A stretch of DNA of 62,245 nucleotides, from contig JAFOMI010000047.1 of the NCBI GenBank assembly GCA_017418945.1, positions 1 to 62,245 on the forward strand, written 5' to 3'. Positions within the stretch are counted from its first letter, which is position 1. Each line of letters opens with the position of its first letter. The notes under the pieces were generated by a model. The model was not told where the DNA came from, did no database searches, and worked only from the letters and a program-made list of their open reading frames with translations. Origin of the DNA: Bacilli bacterium. GTDB taxonomy: Bacteria > Bacillota_I > Bacilli_A > RF39 > UBA660. This document shows positions 51,797 to 61,244 of this stretch, one piece after another. The position numbers and the translations under genes were made by a program.

Positions 51797-52857
51797 TATA
51801 AATTTCTTCTATTTTTAAGGAAGTCTGGGATGTCATATAAATCATCATCGCCATCTTGAGAATCATCTGAATCATTCATATCAATAACTTGTTCAAACAT
51901 TCTACTACTTGATGAATCATCTGATTTATCAAAGCCTGTTGCTATAACAGTAACTATAATGTCATCTCCTAAACTTTCATTAATAACTGCACCAAATATT
52001 GTATTAATATCAGTACCAGCAGCTTCTCTAATAACTTCAACTGCATCTTCTACTTCAAATAAGCTCAAATTAGAACCACCCGTAATATTAATAATTGCAT
52101 CTGTTGCACCTCTAATATCAGTTTCAAGAAGTGGACTACTTACAGATTGTTTAGCAGCTTCAATTGCTCTATTTTCACCTGTAGCAACACCTATTCCTAT
52201 TAAAGCATCACCTTTATTTGACATAACAGTTTTAACGTCTGCAAAGTCTAAGTTTACAAGTCCAGTTACTGCAATTAAATCAGATATTGATTGAACACCT
52301 AATCTTAAAACATTATCTACTTCTTTAAATGCTTCAGTCATTGGAGTTGTTTTATCAATAATTTCTCTTAATCTATCATTTGGAATAATAATTAAAGTAT
52401 CCACATGTTCTTTTAATCTTTCTAATCCTTCTTCTGCATGTCTACTTCTTGGTTTTCCTTCCCATGAGAATGGTTTAGTAACAATACCTACAGTTAAAGC
52501 ACCTAAATTTTGAGCTATTTCAGCAATTACTGGTGCAGCTCCTGTTCCTGTTCCACCACCCATACCACATGTAACGAATACCATATCAGCACCTTTTAAT
52601 ACATTTGTGATTTCTTCTTTTGAATCTTCTGCAGCTCTTCTTCCAACTTCAGGATCTGCTCCTGCTCCAAGACCAGTTGATCCAAGTTGAATTTTAACTT
52701 CTGCTTTAGAACTATTTAAAACTTGTAAGTCTGTGTTAGCAACAATAAATTCAACACCTTTAACTCCTGATTCAATCATTCTATTAACAGCGTTATTTCC
52801 GCCTCCACCAACACCAATAACCTTGATTTTTGCTAATTGATCTATTTCTAATGCCAT
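51796..52857 (-). CDS. ftsZ: Cell division GTPase FtsZ
   Basis: Tubulin-like protein forming the Z ring. 353 residues: [19 protein letters not shown] (start), [14 protein letters not shown] tubulin signature (about 104-117), T7 loop [11 protein letters not shown], and a conserved C-terminal tail [13 protein letters not shown] for FtsA/SepF binding, preceded by an acidic Ser/Asp linker. It follows ftsA by 2 nt. Confidence 0.98.
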   Translation of the reverse strand: MALEIDQLAKIKVIGVGGGGNNAVNRMIESGVKGVEFIVANTDLQVLNSSKAEVKIQLGSTGLGAGADPEVGRRAAEDSKEEITNVLKGADMVFVTCGMGGGTGTGAAPVIAEIAQNLGALTVGIVTKPFSWEGKPRSRHAEEGLERLKEHVDTLIIIPNDRLREIIDKTTPMTEAFKEVDNVLRLGVQSISDLIAVTGLVNLDFADVKTVMSNKGDALIGIGVATGENRAIEAAKQSVSSPLLETDIRGATDAIINITGGSNLSLFEVEDAVEVIREAAGTDINTIFGAVINESLGDDIIVTVIATGFDKSDDSSSSRMFEQVIDMNDSDDSQDGDDDLYDIPDFLKNRRNL

Positions 52858-52859
52858 AA

Positions 52860-54107
52860 TTATTCCTCCTTATTATCGAAAAAATATCCAAACAATTTAC
52901 CTATATTAAAACCGTTATCATTATTCTTTCTGCCTTCTACTAACTTATATTGTTTGTCTTCACTAAGCATAGTATATTCTCTACCTCTAATAGATAATTT
53001 ATTAATAAAATATTTAATAAGTCCATATGATGAAGAGTATGCCATATTTCTAATTCCAACTACTTCAATTGGCTTAACAACAGCCTTTTCTTTAAACACT
53101 CTTTTACATATATTATCAAACCCAGGAATATTACCTATTCCTCCTGTAATAATTATATAACGAATTTCCTTTTTTGTTAAGAGATTTATCTCTTTTTTTG
53201 CTTTTTCTAATATCTCTTTTAATTTATTTTCAGCTATTTCACTAACTTCATACTGATTAATCTTAATTTTAATATTAGAATTATCTCTAGTTTCATATAC
53301 TTCACTATCACTCGCATAATCTTTATCAAGAAGTAAAAACATATCTTTTATAGTTTTTGCTTTATCTTCATTAATATTATATACATATGAAATATCTTTT
53401 TCTATTTCAGATGAACCATCCGCAAGTAAAGTTGAATTAGTTATAATTCCTCTATTAAATACAGTTAATTCTGTTTTATTACTTCCAATATTAATAACAC
53501 CTGTTATATCATTATCAAATTCATTTTCTTTAAAACAATAATAGTCCCCAATAGAATTAAATAATAAATCAACAACTTCAACACCAATTTTAGTAAATAT
53601 AGTTATATATCTGTATATATTCTTTTTAGGAGCTGTTACCATCATTGCTAAAACATTCAATCTATCAGCTCTAATTCCTCTTGGATTCTTTACTTCATTT
53701 TTTCCATCTATCATATATTTAATAGGCATAACTGTGACCAATTCCATAGTATTATCTATTTTATTATAAATAGATGCTTGAAGAGCATTTAAAATATCAT
53801 CTGAAGTTATTACTTTATCTTCATCTGTAATAGTTGTATATCCTTCAGTTACAGTATATTTTGCATTATTAATTGGAACTGATATTATTGCTTTATCAAT
53901 AGTAATTCCAAGAGATTCATTTATTTCATTTATCGCACTTTTAAGTACCTTTTCGACTTTGTCATCATCTATTATTATTCCTTTTTTTATTCCATCTGAA
54001 GGATAACAATTAGAAGCAAGAATATTTAATTTATTATATAGTTCTTCTAAAACCACAATCTTAATAAAACTAGATCCTATGTCCACAGAAGCATATATCT
54101 TTCTCAT
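52860..54107 (-). CDS. ftsA: Cell division protein FtsA
   Basis: Actin-like membrane anchor for FtsZ. 415 residues: [18 protein letters not shown] phosphate-1 motif, 1C domain (about 85-165), [12 protein letters not shown] adenosine motif, and a C-terminal amphipathic ending [16 protein letters not shown] after a basic linker for membrane binding. SD AGAGGAGG. It is separated from divIB by a terminator, so ftsA-ftsZ has its own promoter (TATAAT near 54135, -35 unclear). Confidence 0.96.
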   Translation of the reverse strand: MRKIYASVDIGSSFIKIVVLEELYNKLNILASNCYPSDGIKKGIIIDDDKVEKVLKSAINEINESLGITIDKAIISVPINNAKYTVTEGYTTITDEDKVITSDDILNALQASIYNKIDNTMELVTVMPIKYMIDGKNEVKNPRGIRADRLNVLAMMVTAPKKNIYRYITIFTKIGVEVVDLLFNSIGDYYCFKENEFDNDITGVINIGSNKTELTVFNRGIITNSTLLADGSSEIEKDISYVYNINEDKAKTIKDMFLLLDKDYASDSEVYETRDNSNIKIKINQYEVSEIAENKLKEILEKAKKEINLLTKKEIRYIIITGGIGNIPGFDNICKRVFKEKAVVKPIEVVGIRNMAYSSSYGLIKYFINKLSIRGREYTMLSEDKQYKLVEGRKNNDNGFNIGKLFGYFFDNKEE

Positions 54108-54174
54108 GCAAAGTCCTCCTCTATTATTTATAAAAATATTATATCATACTTTTTTTAAAAACTATATTATTTTT

Positions 54175-54208
54175 AAAAAAAATAGAAAATATAATTATAT
54201 TCTCTATT
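54175..54208 (-). terminator. Terminator after divIB
   Basis: AATAGAGAATAT / ATATTTTCTATT stem with T8, covering the divIB stop; separates the mur-divIB genes from ftsA-ftsZ. Confidence 0.8.
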
Positions 54209-54884
54209 CCTTTGGTACAAAGTAATTACCATAATCTAAATATAAAATACCTTTTTTATTTTCAACTGAATCTATTATGCTTTTATAATCATTTATTTTA
54301 GATATCTTTGTTAATGTTACATAAACATAATTACCATCATTCATTGAAAATAAGAATCTTTCTTTATCTATGCCATTTGGTGAATAAGTAATTTCAGAAA
54401 TCATATTTAATGAATTCTTATTAACTTTACCCATCTTTTTTACTAATTTCTCATAAATAGTTTTATCACTTATTTCATTTATTAAAATAGGTGCATTATT
54501 ATCAATATAATCAACTTCTTCATTATTTTCTAGAATTGTTTTTTTATTAATACTATCATAAAACATTACATTATATTCTTTAATATATATTTTAATTTCA
54601 AAATCTAATGTTCTTTTTATTTTAACATCTTTTATTAATTTGCTTTTTTTAGCAAGTGATCTTTCAAAAGGTGTATTTATAGTAATAAAAGATGAATTCT
54701 TATCTAGTTTTAATATATTTAATATTTCATCATCTTTTAAATAATTATTATCATATACATAATATGTTCTAACTTTTATTAAAGATAACGCAAAAAAGAA
54801 GCCAATTATCACAAGTATAAATAATAAAAATATTAAAACACTTTTAATTTTTAATCTTTTTCTTCTTTTTTTCTTTTTTCCCAT
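54204..54884 (-). CDS. divIB: Cell division protein DivIB/FtsQ
   Basis: Bitopic divisome protein working with DivIC and FtsL. 226 residues: a strongly basic cytoplasmic head (KKKKRRKRLKIK), one membrane helix (about 15-36), a POTRA domain (about 38-110: IKVRTYYVYDNNYLKDDEI, SFITINTPF) and the beta domain. The ATG lies 1 nt after the murB stop with GGAG 6 nt upstream. Confidence 0.9.
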   Translation of the reverse strand: MGKKKKRRKRLKIKSVLIFLLFILVIIGFFFALSLIKVRTYYVYDNNYLKDDEILNILKLDKNSSFITINTPFERSLAKKSKLIKDVKIKRTLDFEIKIYIKEYNVMFYDSINKKTILENNEEVDYIDNNAPILINEISDKTIYEKLVKKMGKVNKNSLNMISEITYSPNGIDKERFLFSMNDGNYVYVTLTKISKINDYKSIIDSVENKKGILYLDYGNYFVPKE

Positions 54885-54885
54885 T

Positions 54886-55791
54886 TTATTCTCCAAAATT
54901 TACTATTTCTTGTTCAACTTTTAAGTCTATATCATATTCTTTTTTAACTTTTTCTTTTATTAAATTTATCAAATTAACTATATCTTCCGCTGTTGCATTA
55001 TCATAATTAATTATAAAGTTTGCGTGTTTTTCTGAAACTTTAGCTCCACCAATTTGATATCCTTTTAAACCTAAATCTTCAATAAGTTTTCCTGAAAATA
55101 TAGTATCAGATGGATTTCTAAAAACAGATCCTGCTGATGGATATTCTAGTGGTTGACTTTCCATTCTTCTTTTTCTTCTATCATTAATCAAATTCATAAT
55201 TTCTTCTTTATTTCCTTCTTGTAATTCTAATGTTGCTTCTAATATAACAAAATTATTTTCTTGAAAAACACTATGTCTATAAGAAAAATCTAATTCTTCT
55301 TTTTTTAAAGTAACTAAATTTAATTCATCATCTAAATAAGTAACAGTTTTTAAAACATTGCTCATATCACTTTTATAAGCTCCTGCATTCATATAAATTG
55401 CACCGCCTACATTTCCAGGAATACCAGATGCAAATTCTAATCCTGTTAAACCCTTACTCGCACATATATTAGATAATTTTACAAGTAAATGTCCTGCGCC
55501 TACTTTTACATGATTACCTTCAATAATTAAGTCATCTATTTTTGATAAACTAATTATTATTCCATCATAATTTTTAGATGAGAAAATAACATTACTACCA
55601 TTACCTATTATTTTATATTTTATATTATTATTCTTGATATATTTTAATAATATTATTAACTTATCTATTGAAGAAGGTGTAACAAAATAATTACAACTTC
55701 CCCCTACTTTATAAGATGTGTGTTTCTTTAATTCTTCATTACAAAGAACTTCTCCTATCTCTTCTTTAATTATAAATTCTTTTATATCCAT
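54886..55791 (-). CDS. murB: UDP-N-acetylenolpyruvoylglucosamine reductase
   Basis: FAD enzyme making UDP-MurNAc. 301 residues, type II MurB: HTSYKVGGSCNYFV, GNGSNVIFSS (FAD pyrophosphate), ASGIPGNVGGAIYMNAGAY, YRHSVFQ and the catalytic-serine block PSAGSVFRNP. SD and 4-nt spacing after murG. Complete. Confidence 0.97.
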   Translation of the reverse strand: MDIKEFIIKEEIGEVLCNEELKKHTSYKVGGSCNYFVTPSSIDKLIILLKYIKNNNIKYKIIGNGSNVIFSSKNYDGIIISLSKIDDLIIEGNHVKVGAGHLLVKLSNICASKGLTGLEFASGIPGNVGGAIYMNAGAYKSDMSNVLKTVTYLDDELNLVTLKKEELDFSYRHSVFQENNFVILEATLELQEGNKEEIMNLINDRRKRRMESQPLEYPSAGSVFRNPSDTIFSGKLIEDLGLKGYQIGGAKVSEKHANFIINYDNATAEDIVNLINLIKEKVKKEYDIDLKVEQEIVNFGE

Positions 55792-55795
55792 ACTC

Positions 55796-56911
55796 TTAAC
55801 CTACTAATCTCTTAATTTCATTATAGATTCTTTCTTCAACATTATAAACTGCCATTTTGTTAGAAGCTTTAGACATATCTTTTAAAAGATTATCATCTTC
55901 AACAAGAGAATTAATCATTTCATTTAAATTATCTCCATTTACTTCATTATTCAAAATGATCTTAGCTGCATTATTCTTTTCAAACACTCTAGCATTATCT
56001 TCTTGTCTATTTGAAGAACAACTAGGAAGTGGTATAAAAATTGCAGGTTTTCCCATAAGTGCAAGTTCAGTAAGAGTTAAAGCTCCACTTCTTGCAATTA
56101 CAAGATCTGAAACACTAAGCATTTCATCCATATTATAAATAAATGGTAAAATACTAGCATTATCTAGTTTTTCAATATTCATTTTATTATTACTTAATTC
56201 TTCTTTTATACTATCATATTGGCCTTTTCCTGTAGCCCAAATCAAATTATAATTAACATTCTTTTTATTAATTATTATATCTAAAATACAATCATTTATT
56301 TTTTTAGCGCCTTGACTACCACCTACAACTAAAACTACTTTTTTATCATTATTTATATTTGTCTTTTTTAAAATATTTTTTTTATCTTTTAAACTTAAAT
56401 TAAGTGGTTTTACTTTTGTTGGTGTTCCAGTATAAACAACTCTTTTTGCACCTTTTATATCATTTTTAGCATTTTCTATTCCTACTAATATAGTATCTAC
56501 TTTTCTAGATAATAATCTAATTGCTAGTCCTGGATATGCGTTACTTTCATGTAATAAAGTTGGTATTTTTAAACTATGAGCTGAAGATATTACTGCACCA
56601 CAAATATATCCACCTGTACCAATTACTATATCAGGTTTAAATTCTTTCAATATTTTTTTTGCTTGAGAAAAACCTTTAATAGTTTTAATAGTTTTCTTTA
56701 TATTATCAATGCTTATTTTTTTACTAAAACCATAAGCTTCTATTGCATATGATTTATAACCAGCATTATGTATTAAATCTTCTTCTAATTTTTTTCCTGT
56801 TGCAATAAATCTAATATCTGAACCTGGATTTTCTTTTTCAATAATATCAGCAATTGCAATACCAGGGTTAATATGACCACCTGTACCGGCAGCAGCTATA
56901 ATTACTTTCAT
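55796..56911 (-). CDS. murG: UDP-GlcNAc:lipid I transferase MurG
   Basis: Adds GlcNAc to lipid I to give lipid II at the inner face of the membrane. 371 residues, GT-B fold: AAAGTGGHINPGIAIADII at the start, GTGGYICGAV, VLVVGGSQGAKKIND and ARSGALTLTELALMGKPAIFIPLP. The ATG after AGGTGAAGAAA is used; a GTG 9 nt upstream is less likely. Confidence 0.97.
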   Translation of the reverse strand: MKVIIAAAGTGGHINPGIAIADIIEKENPGSDIRFIATGKKLEEDLIHNAGYKSYAIEAYGFSKKISIDNIKKTIKTIKGFSQAKKILKEFKPDIVIGTGGYICGAVISSAHSLKIPTLLHESNAYPGLAIRLLSRKVDTILVGIENAKNDIKGAKRVVYTGTPTKVKPLNLSLKDKKNILKKTNINNDKKVVLVVGGSQGAKKINDCILDIIINKKNVNYNLIWATGKGQYDSIKEELSNNKMNIEKLDNASILPFIYNMDEMLSVSDLVIARSGALTLTELALMGKPAIFIPLPSCSSNRQEDNARVFEKNNAAKIILNNEVNGDNLNEMINSLVEDDNLLKDMSKASNKMAVYNVEERIYNEIKRLVG

Positions 56912-56943
56912 TTTCTTCACCTATTTAATTATATCATGGGATT

Positions 56944-56970
56944 AAAAAAAGAAGAACTATTTTCTTCTTT
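56944..56970 (-). terminator. Terminator after the DUF4870-like gene
   Basis: AAAGAAGAA / TTCTTCTTT stem, short loop, T7. Confidence 0.75.
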
Positions 56971-57334
56971 ATTTTGTAGAATTTTTATTCCAAATAAATT
57001 GACCTAAATCATAGATTCCTGGAATTTTATAATCTTCACCTTGGCATCCTTTAACAAGAGCCACAATCATAAATACAAAGATTACAACATTTAAAGCCCA
57101 GAATAATAAACCAATAAATGGTATTGCACATAGAACAGTCATTGCAAGCTCTACTACAAATAAAGCACCTGCTTGATTATATAAGAATTTAGCTCTTTTT
57201 CCATATTTAGATTCATCCATGAATGAGAAAATAAATCCTAAAATACTTACTAAATAAACAAGTATTGTTTCTCCTACAAAATCAATTCCAGTAAAAGTTT
57301 TTTCAACTTTTTCAATCTTTGCTTTTTCAGCCAT
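56969..57334 (-). CDS. Small polytopic membrane protein (DUF4870-like)
   Basis: 121 residues with three hydrophobic segments (about 20-38, 50-75 and 78-96) and the pattern K-x-x-Y-G-K-R-A-K-F-L-Y-N-Q-A and KGCQGEDYKIPGIYDLGQFI, which fits the DUF4870/Tic20-like small membrane proteins of unknown function. It sits between murG and a polysaccharide deacetylase inside the division/wall cluster, with its own terminator. SD AAGGGTGA. Confidence 0.8.
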   Translation of the reverse strand: MAEKAKIEKVEKTFTGIDFVGETILVYLVSILGFIFSFMDESKYGKRAKFLYNQAGALFVVELAMTVLCAIPFIGLLFWALNVVIFVFMIVALVKGCQGEDYKIPGIYDLGQFIWNKNSTK

Positions 57335-57394
57335 ATTAACTTCACCCTTTCAAAAATAATATATCACAAAATATAATCTTATTCAATTTAATTT

Positions 57395-58474
57395 TTATAG
57401 TTCACTTATAAATGTGTCTAATGAAATATCACCATTTATTCTCATTCTACTTAAACTATATGGATCATCATTAACATGAATTTGACCATTTTGAGTAGTA
57501 AATCCTAAACTAAAACCTGCATCTTTCATTATTTTAATTGAATTTTCACTATAATCACCAAACGGATAAGCTAATGAATCACTATTATTTAAAGCTTCTT
57601 TTGACATAGTTAAATCTTTAAGTCCTTCTTCATAAGATACACATTGAAAATAACCTCCATGTCCAACTCCTGAGCAACCTGCTTTATGCATATCATGAGT
57701 ATGTGATTGGAATATAACATAACCTGTATTTTTCATTTCTTGTTGTAAATCCATTGAAACATCAGTCCATGAAGTAACAACAAACATAACAATTGGAACT
57801 TTATATTTAACTGCTAAAGGATAAGCTATTGAATAATTATCAGCATGTCCATCATCCATAGTTAATACTACAGATTTTTCTGGTAAATCAAGTTTACCAT
57901 CTACATATTTTCTAATTTCTTTCATATTAGGAAAATAATAATCATTTTCACTTAAATATTTTAATTCTTCTTCAAAATGACTTTTACTAATATAATTATT
58001 ATCTTGACCCGTTTCAGTAGCATCATCATAAAAATAATGGTACATAAATACACTAATTCCATCAGTATCTTTATTTTCTACTTTAAATACTTTAACATTT
58101 CTTTTTACTGTAACTTTATTATTATCACTATCAGTAACTGTATAATCTACAGTATAATCCCCAGGTACATTAATATTAATATTATTAACAATTTTTATTT
58201 TATCACTTATATCTTTATCTTCTTCATCAATCGCAGTCGCACCCATTTCTTCATAAACACCATTTAATACAATTTTCATATTTTCTTGGCCCTTAAGCTT
58301 TATAACAGGTTCTTTGCCCGTCTTTTCCTTTTTAACTACTTTAACATCTTTTTTTATATCTTGATTTGTAAGCATCTTAGTGTCTCTATTAATAATCTTA
58401 TAAATCATAAAAACACAAAATGAAATAAGCGATAACGCTAATAAACCTAATAAAATCTTTTTAATAAATCTCAT
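57395..58474 (-). CDS. Membrane-anchored polysaccharide deacetylase with DUF5011-like domain
   Basis: 359 residues: N-terminal membrane anchor (about 6-26), an immunoglobulin-like DUF5011 domain (about 58-132, KLKGQENMKIVLNGVYEEMG ... GDYTVDYTVTDSDNNKV), then a NodB-type carbohydrate esterase (about 138-359) with VVLTMDDGHADN (metal Asp), SHTHDMH (metal His pair) and LAYPFGDYS. Likely de-N-acetylates peptidoglycan or another cell-surface glycan, a lysozyme-resistance or spore-cortex role. Located between ftsW and DUF4870 in the wall cluster. Confidence 0.88.
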   Translation of the reverse strand: MRFIKKILLGLLALSLISFCVFMIYKIINRDTKMLTNQDIKKDVKVVKKEKTGKEPVIKLKGQENMKIVLNGVYEEMGATAIDEEDKDISDKIKIVNNININVPGDYTVDYTVTDSDNNKVTVKRNVKVFKVENKDTDGISVFMYHYFYDDATETGQDNNYISKSHFEEELKYLSENDYYFPNMKEIRKYVDGKLDLPEKSVVLTMDDGHADNYSIAYPLAVKYKVPIVMFVVTSWTDVSMDLQQEMKNTGYVIFQSHTHDMHKAGCSGVGHGGYFQCVSYEEGLKDLTMSKEALNNSDSLAYPFGDYSENSIKIMKDAGFSLGFTTQNGQIHVNDDPYSLSRMRINGDISLDTFISEL

Positions 58475-58523
58475 ACTTATACCCTATCCTCTATTAAAAT
58501 TATAACATCTTAAAATTTTTAAA

Positions 58524-59606
58524 TCAAACATTTCTTGAAATATTTAAAACAATACCCATGGATACCATTGTTATTATTAAGGAACTTCCTCCATAAGATA
58601 GAAACGGAAGTGTTACACCAGTTACTGGCAAAAGAGATGTAACTACGCCTAAATTTAATAATATTTGAAATGATAACTGAAACGCTATACCAAAAGATAA
58701 TAATTTAGGAAATAATTCATCACATAAAAGTGCAATTCTAATAATTCTATAAATAATTGAAATAAAGAAAAAAGATACTATTATAATTCCTAAAAAGCCA
58801 AATTCTTCACTAATAATTGAAAAAATAAAATCAGTTTGTGGTTCAGGCAAATAAAAGTGTTTTTGTATACTATTAAATAATCCCATTCCAAATAATCCAC
58901 CTGGTCCAATTGCATATAACGATTGAATAGATTGAAAGCCAGTTCCTAAAGGATCTCTCCAAGGATCTAAAAATGCAGTAATTCTATTAATTCTATAAGG
59001 TGCAGATATAATTAATATAGAAAGTCCTAATAAACCTACTAATCCTATTTTTACAAAAAAAGACAAATTAACTCCTGATACAAATAATAAACCAACTATA
59101 CTAACAAGTAATATTACGCCACTACCAAGATCTGGTTCAAGCATAATTAATAAGAAAGAAAGTATTACTATTATTAATAAAGGCAATACTCCTCTTTTTA
59201 TATTTTTTACATCTTTAATATTATTAACTAAATATTTAGAAGAAAATATTATTAATGATAATTTCATAAATTCTGAAGGTTGAACACCAAGTCCACCAAA
59301 ACCAAACCAACTTCTAGATCCATTTCTAATTTGACCTATTCCTGGGACTAAAACTAATATAAGCATTATAAAACAAATTAAAAAAAATAAATTACTTTTT
59401 TTATAATAAATATGGTAATCAATTTTTGATACAATTATCATTAATAGAAGTCCTATAACAAAAAAGAATGATTGTAATTTTAAAAATCTAAAAGAGTCAT
59501 TATATTTATATAAAGACCATACATAAGATGATGAATATATCATTAATATGCCAAATAAACAAATAGAAATAACTAACACAAATAACTTTCTATCAAACTT
59601 TCTCAT
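58524..59606 (-). CDS. ftsW: Lipid II polymerase FtsW (SEDS family)
   Basis: Septal glycan polymerase. 360 residues, about ten membrane helices; SEDS motifs PGIGQIRNGSRSWFGFGGLG, VQPSEFMKLSLIIF, EPDLGSG and LPEPQTDFIFSIISEEFGFL plus VTLPFLSYGGSSLI near the end. RodA/SpoVE cannot be told apart by motif, but location in the dcw cluster favours FtsW. The start is the ATG after GGGGTG. Confidence 0.93.
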   Translation of the reverse strand: MRKFDRKLFVLVISICLFGILMIYSSSYVWSLYKYNDSFRFLKLQSFFFVIGLLLMIIVSKIDYHIYYKKSNLFFLICFIMLILVLVPGIGQIRNGSRSWFGFGGLGVQPSEFMKLSLIIFSSKYLVNNIKDVKNIKRGVLPLLIIVILSFLLIMLEPDLGSGVILLVSIVGLLFVSGVNLSFFVKIGLVGLLGLSILIISAPYRINRITAFLDPWRDPLGTGFQSIQSLYAIGPGGLFGMGLFNSIQKHFYLPEPQTDFIFSIISEEFGFLGIIIVSFFFISIIYRIIRIALLCDELFPKLLSFGIAFQLSFQILLNLGVVTSLLPVTGVTLPFLSYGGSSLIITMVSMGIVLNISRNV

Positions 59607-59633
59607 TCTGTTCACCCCATTAAATTTTATGCA

Positions 59634-59661
59634 CAAAAAAAATAAGATATTATCTTATTTT
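59634..59661 (-). terminator. Terminator after the gene between mraY and ftsW
   Basis: AAATAAGATA / TATCTTATTT stem with T8. Confidence 0.75.
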
Positions 59662-60118
59662 AAGTATCTAATTCAATATAATATAATTTATTAGTATCTA
59701 TATCATATAAAACTAAATAAAAATTATATGATTTTTTATTTTCTATATTTGTTTCATTTCTAGAACCAATTTGCTTATCATAAAAATAATAATAACCATT
59801 TTTTATATCTGGTAAATCAAATGTAGAAATAGAATTTGATAAATAAACAATATCGTTCAAATTACTTGTTAAAGGAAGTTTATTCCATTTTTTTATTTCC
59901 TTTAATATTTCTTTTGATTTATCTGAACAACTTAATTCTACATATTTGTATCCATCATTATGAAATCCACTATGCGTATCTATATTTCTTACAACGGAAC
60001 ATTCATTTAATTTAGTATTTATATTATTTTGAATCATTGAAATAGCATTGTCATATTTTGAAAACAAAACTTTCGCTATTAAGAATATATTTAATATTAA
60101 AAATAAAATTTTTTTCAT
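59660..60118 (-). CDS. Secreted or membrane-anchored protein of unknown function
   Basis: 152 residues: an N-terminal hydrophobic segment (about 3-17, ILFLILNIFLIAKVLF) and an extracellular domain with two cysteines (NECSVV and LSCSDK, likely a disulfide) ending in strands YNFYLVLYDIDTNKLYYIEL. I do not recognise it. It occupies the place of murD between mraY and ftsW and is bounded by terminators on both sides, so it is an insertion in the wall cluster. Start chosen by SD GGGAG. Confidence 0.7.
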   Translation of the reverse strand: MKKILFLILNIFLIAKVLFSKYDNAISMIQNNINTKLNECSVVRNIDTHSGFHNDGYKYVELSCSDKSKEILKEIKKWNKLPLTSNLNDIVYLSNSISTFDLPDIKNGYYYFYDKQIGSRNETNIENKKSYNFYLVLYDIDTNKLYYIELDT

Positions 60119-60132
60119 AACATCTCCCAAAT

Positions 60133-60158
60133 AAAAAAGCAAATATTAATATTTGCTT
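60133..60158 (-). terminator. Terminator after mraY
   Basis: AAGCAAATAT / ATATTTGCTT stem with T6; follows the mraY stop. Confidence 0.8.
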
Positions 60159-61243
60159 TAAACCCATATAGTATATACAATGGCACCTGCACCAAGAATA
60201 AATCCTACCACATAGAATAATCTAACTATGTCTTCTTCAATCCATCCTAGTTTTTCAAACGTATGATGAATTGGAGTCATTGGAAATAATCTTTTTCCTC
60301 TTAATTTTACAGATGCAATTTGTAATATAACAGATAGTGTTTCAAGCACGAATACACCACCAATAACAATTAATGAAAACTCTCTATGAGTTAAAATTGC
60401 TATTGTTGCAAGTGTACCACCTAAAGCAAGTGATCCTGTATCACCCATAAATATTTTTGCTGGATGACCATTAAATACTAAGAATCCTAATAATCCTCCT
60501 GTTAGTATAAAACAAAATATTGCTATATCTTCTGAACCTGATAAGTATGGAGAATTCCAAGCTATCATACCATATATTAAAAAGCAAATTAATGATAAAC
60601 CACCTGCAAGGCCATCAAGTCCATCAGTTAAATTAACAGCATTACTTGTTCCTACTAACATGAATAATATAAAGAATCCATATAAGAAGCCTAAACTAAT
60701 ATGTATATTTAAAGCCGCAACTTCTAAGCTAGTATCTGCGCCCGATTTAATATATAAATAGAAAAATATAATTGCAATAACAACTTGTGCGCAAAATTTT
60801 TGTAATCTAGTTAAACCTCTTTCATTAGATTGATATTTAATTTTAAAATAATCATCAACAAAGCCAATTAAACCATATCCAAAGAATACAAATAAAACAA
60901 TAAATAAATTTGTAGTAATAGTCATTTTCTTTGTAATAAACATTGCTGCTATTGCTATAATTGTTGATACCGAGAATATTAACCCTCCCATAGTTGGTGT
61001 CCCTGATTTAGCTTTGTGAGCTTTTACAAACTTACTTGTTACTTGTCTTGCTTTTTTCTTTCTCATAAATGGAACAAAAAAAGTGCCAAAAATAACAGAT
61101 ACAAGGAATCCTATAAAAATAGCAAGTACAGACTTAGCTAATAATAACATAAAATTCACATCCCTTACTTTTCCAATACCTATTATATCATAAAGAATGT
61201 CATTAATATTTAAAAAATTAATTATATTTACATTTCTTAACAT
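60158..61243 (-). CDS. mraY: Phospho-MurNAc-pentapeptide transferase MraY
   Basis: Makes lipid I on undecaprenyl phosphate. About ten membrane helices; motifs KAKSGTPTMGGLIF, GFVDDYFKIKYQ, NAVNLTDGLDGLAGG, FMGDTGSLALGG and FPMTPIHHTFEKLGW are intact. Two starts are possible: ATG 61243 with an ideal AGGTG-ATTAAA, coupled to the ftsI stop, giving a 31-residue N-terminal extension (LRNVNIINFLNINDILYDII); or ATG 61150 (MLLLAKSVLAIF), the usual family length of about 331, with a poorly spaced SD. I use the first. Confidence 0.92.
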   Translation of the reverse strand: MLRNVNIINFLNINDILYDIIGIGKVRDVNFMLLLAKSVLAIFIGFLVSVIFGTFFVPFMRKKKARQVTSKFVKAHKAKSGTPTMGGLIFSVSTIIAIAAMFITKKMTITTNLFIVLFVFFGYGLIGFVDDYFKIKYQSNERGLTRLQKFCAQVVIAIIFFYLYIKSGADTSLEVAALNIHISLGFLYGFFILFMLVGTSNAVNLTDGLDGLAGGLSLICFLIYGMIAWNSPYLSGSEDIAIFCFILTGGLLGFLVFNGHPAKIFMGDTGSLALGGTLATIAILTHREFSLIVIGGVFVLETLSVILQIASVKLRGKRLFPMTPIHHTFEKLGWIEEDIVRLFYVVGFILGAGAIVYTIWV

Positions 61244-61244
61244 T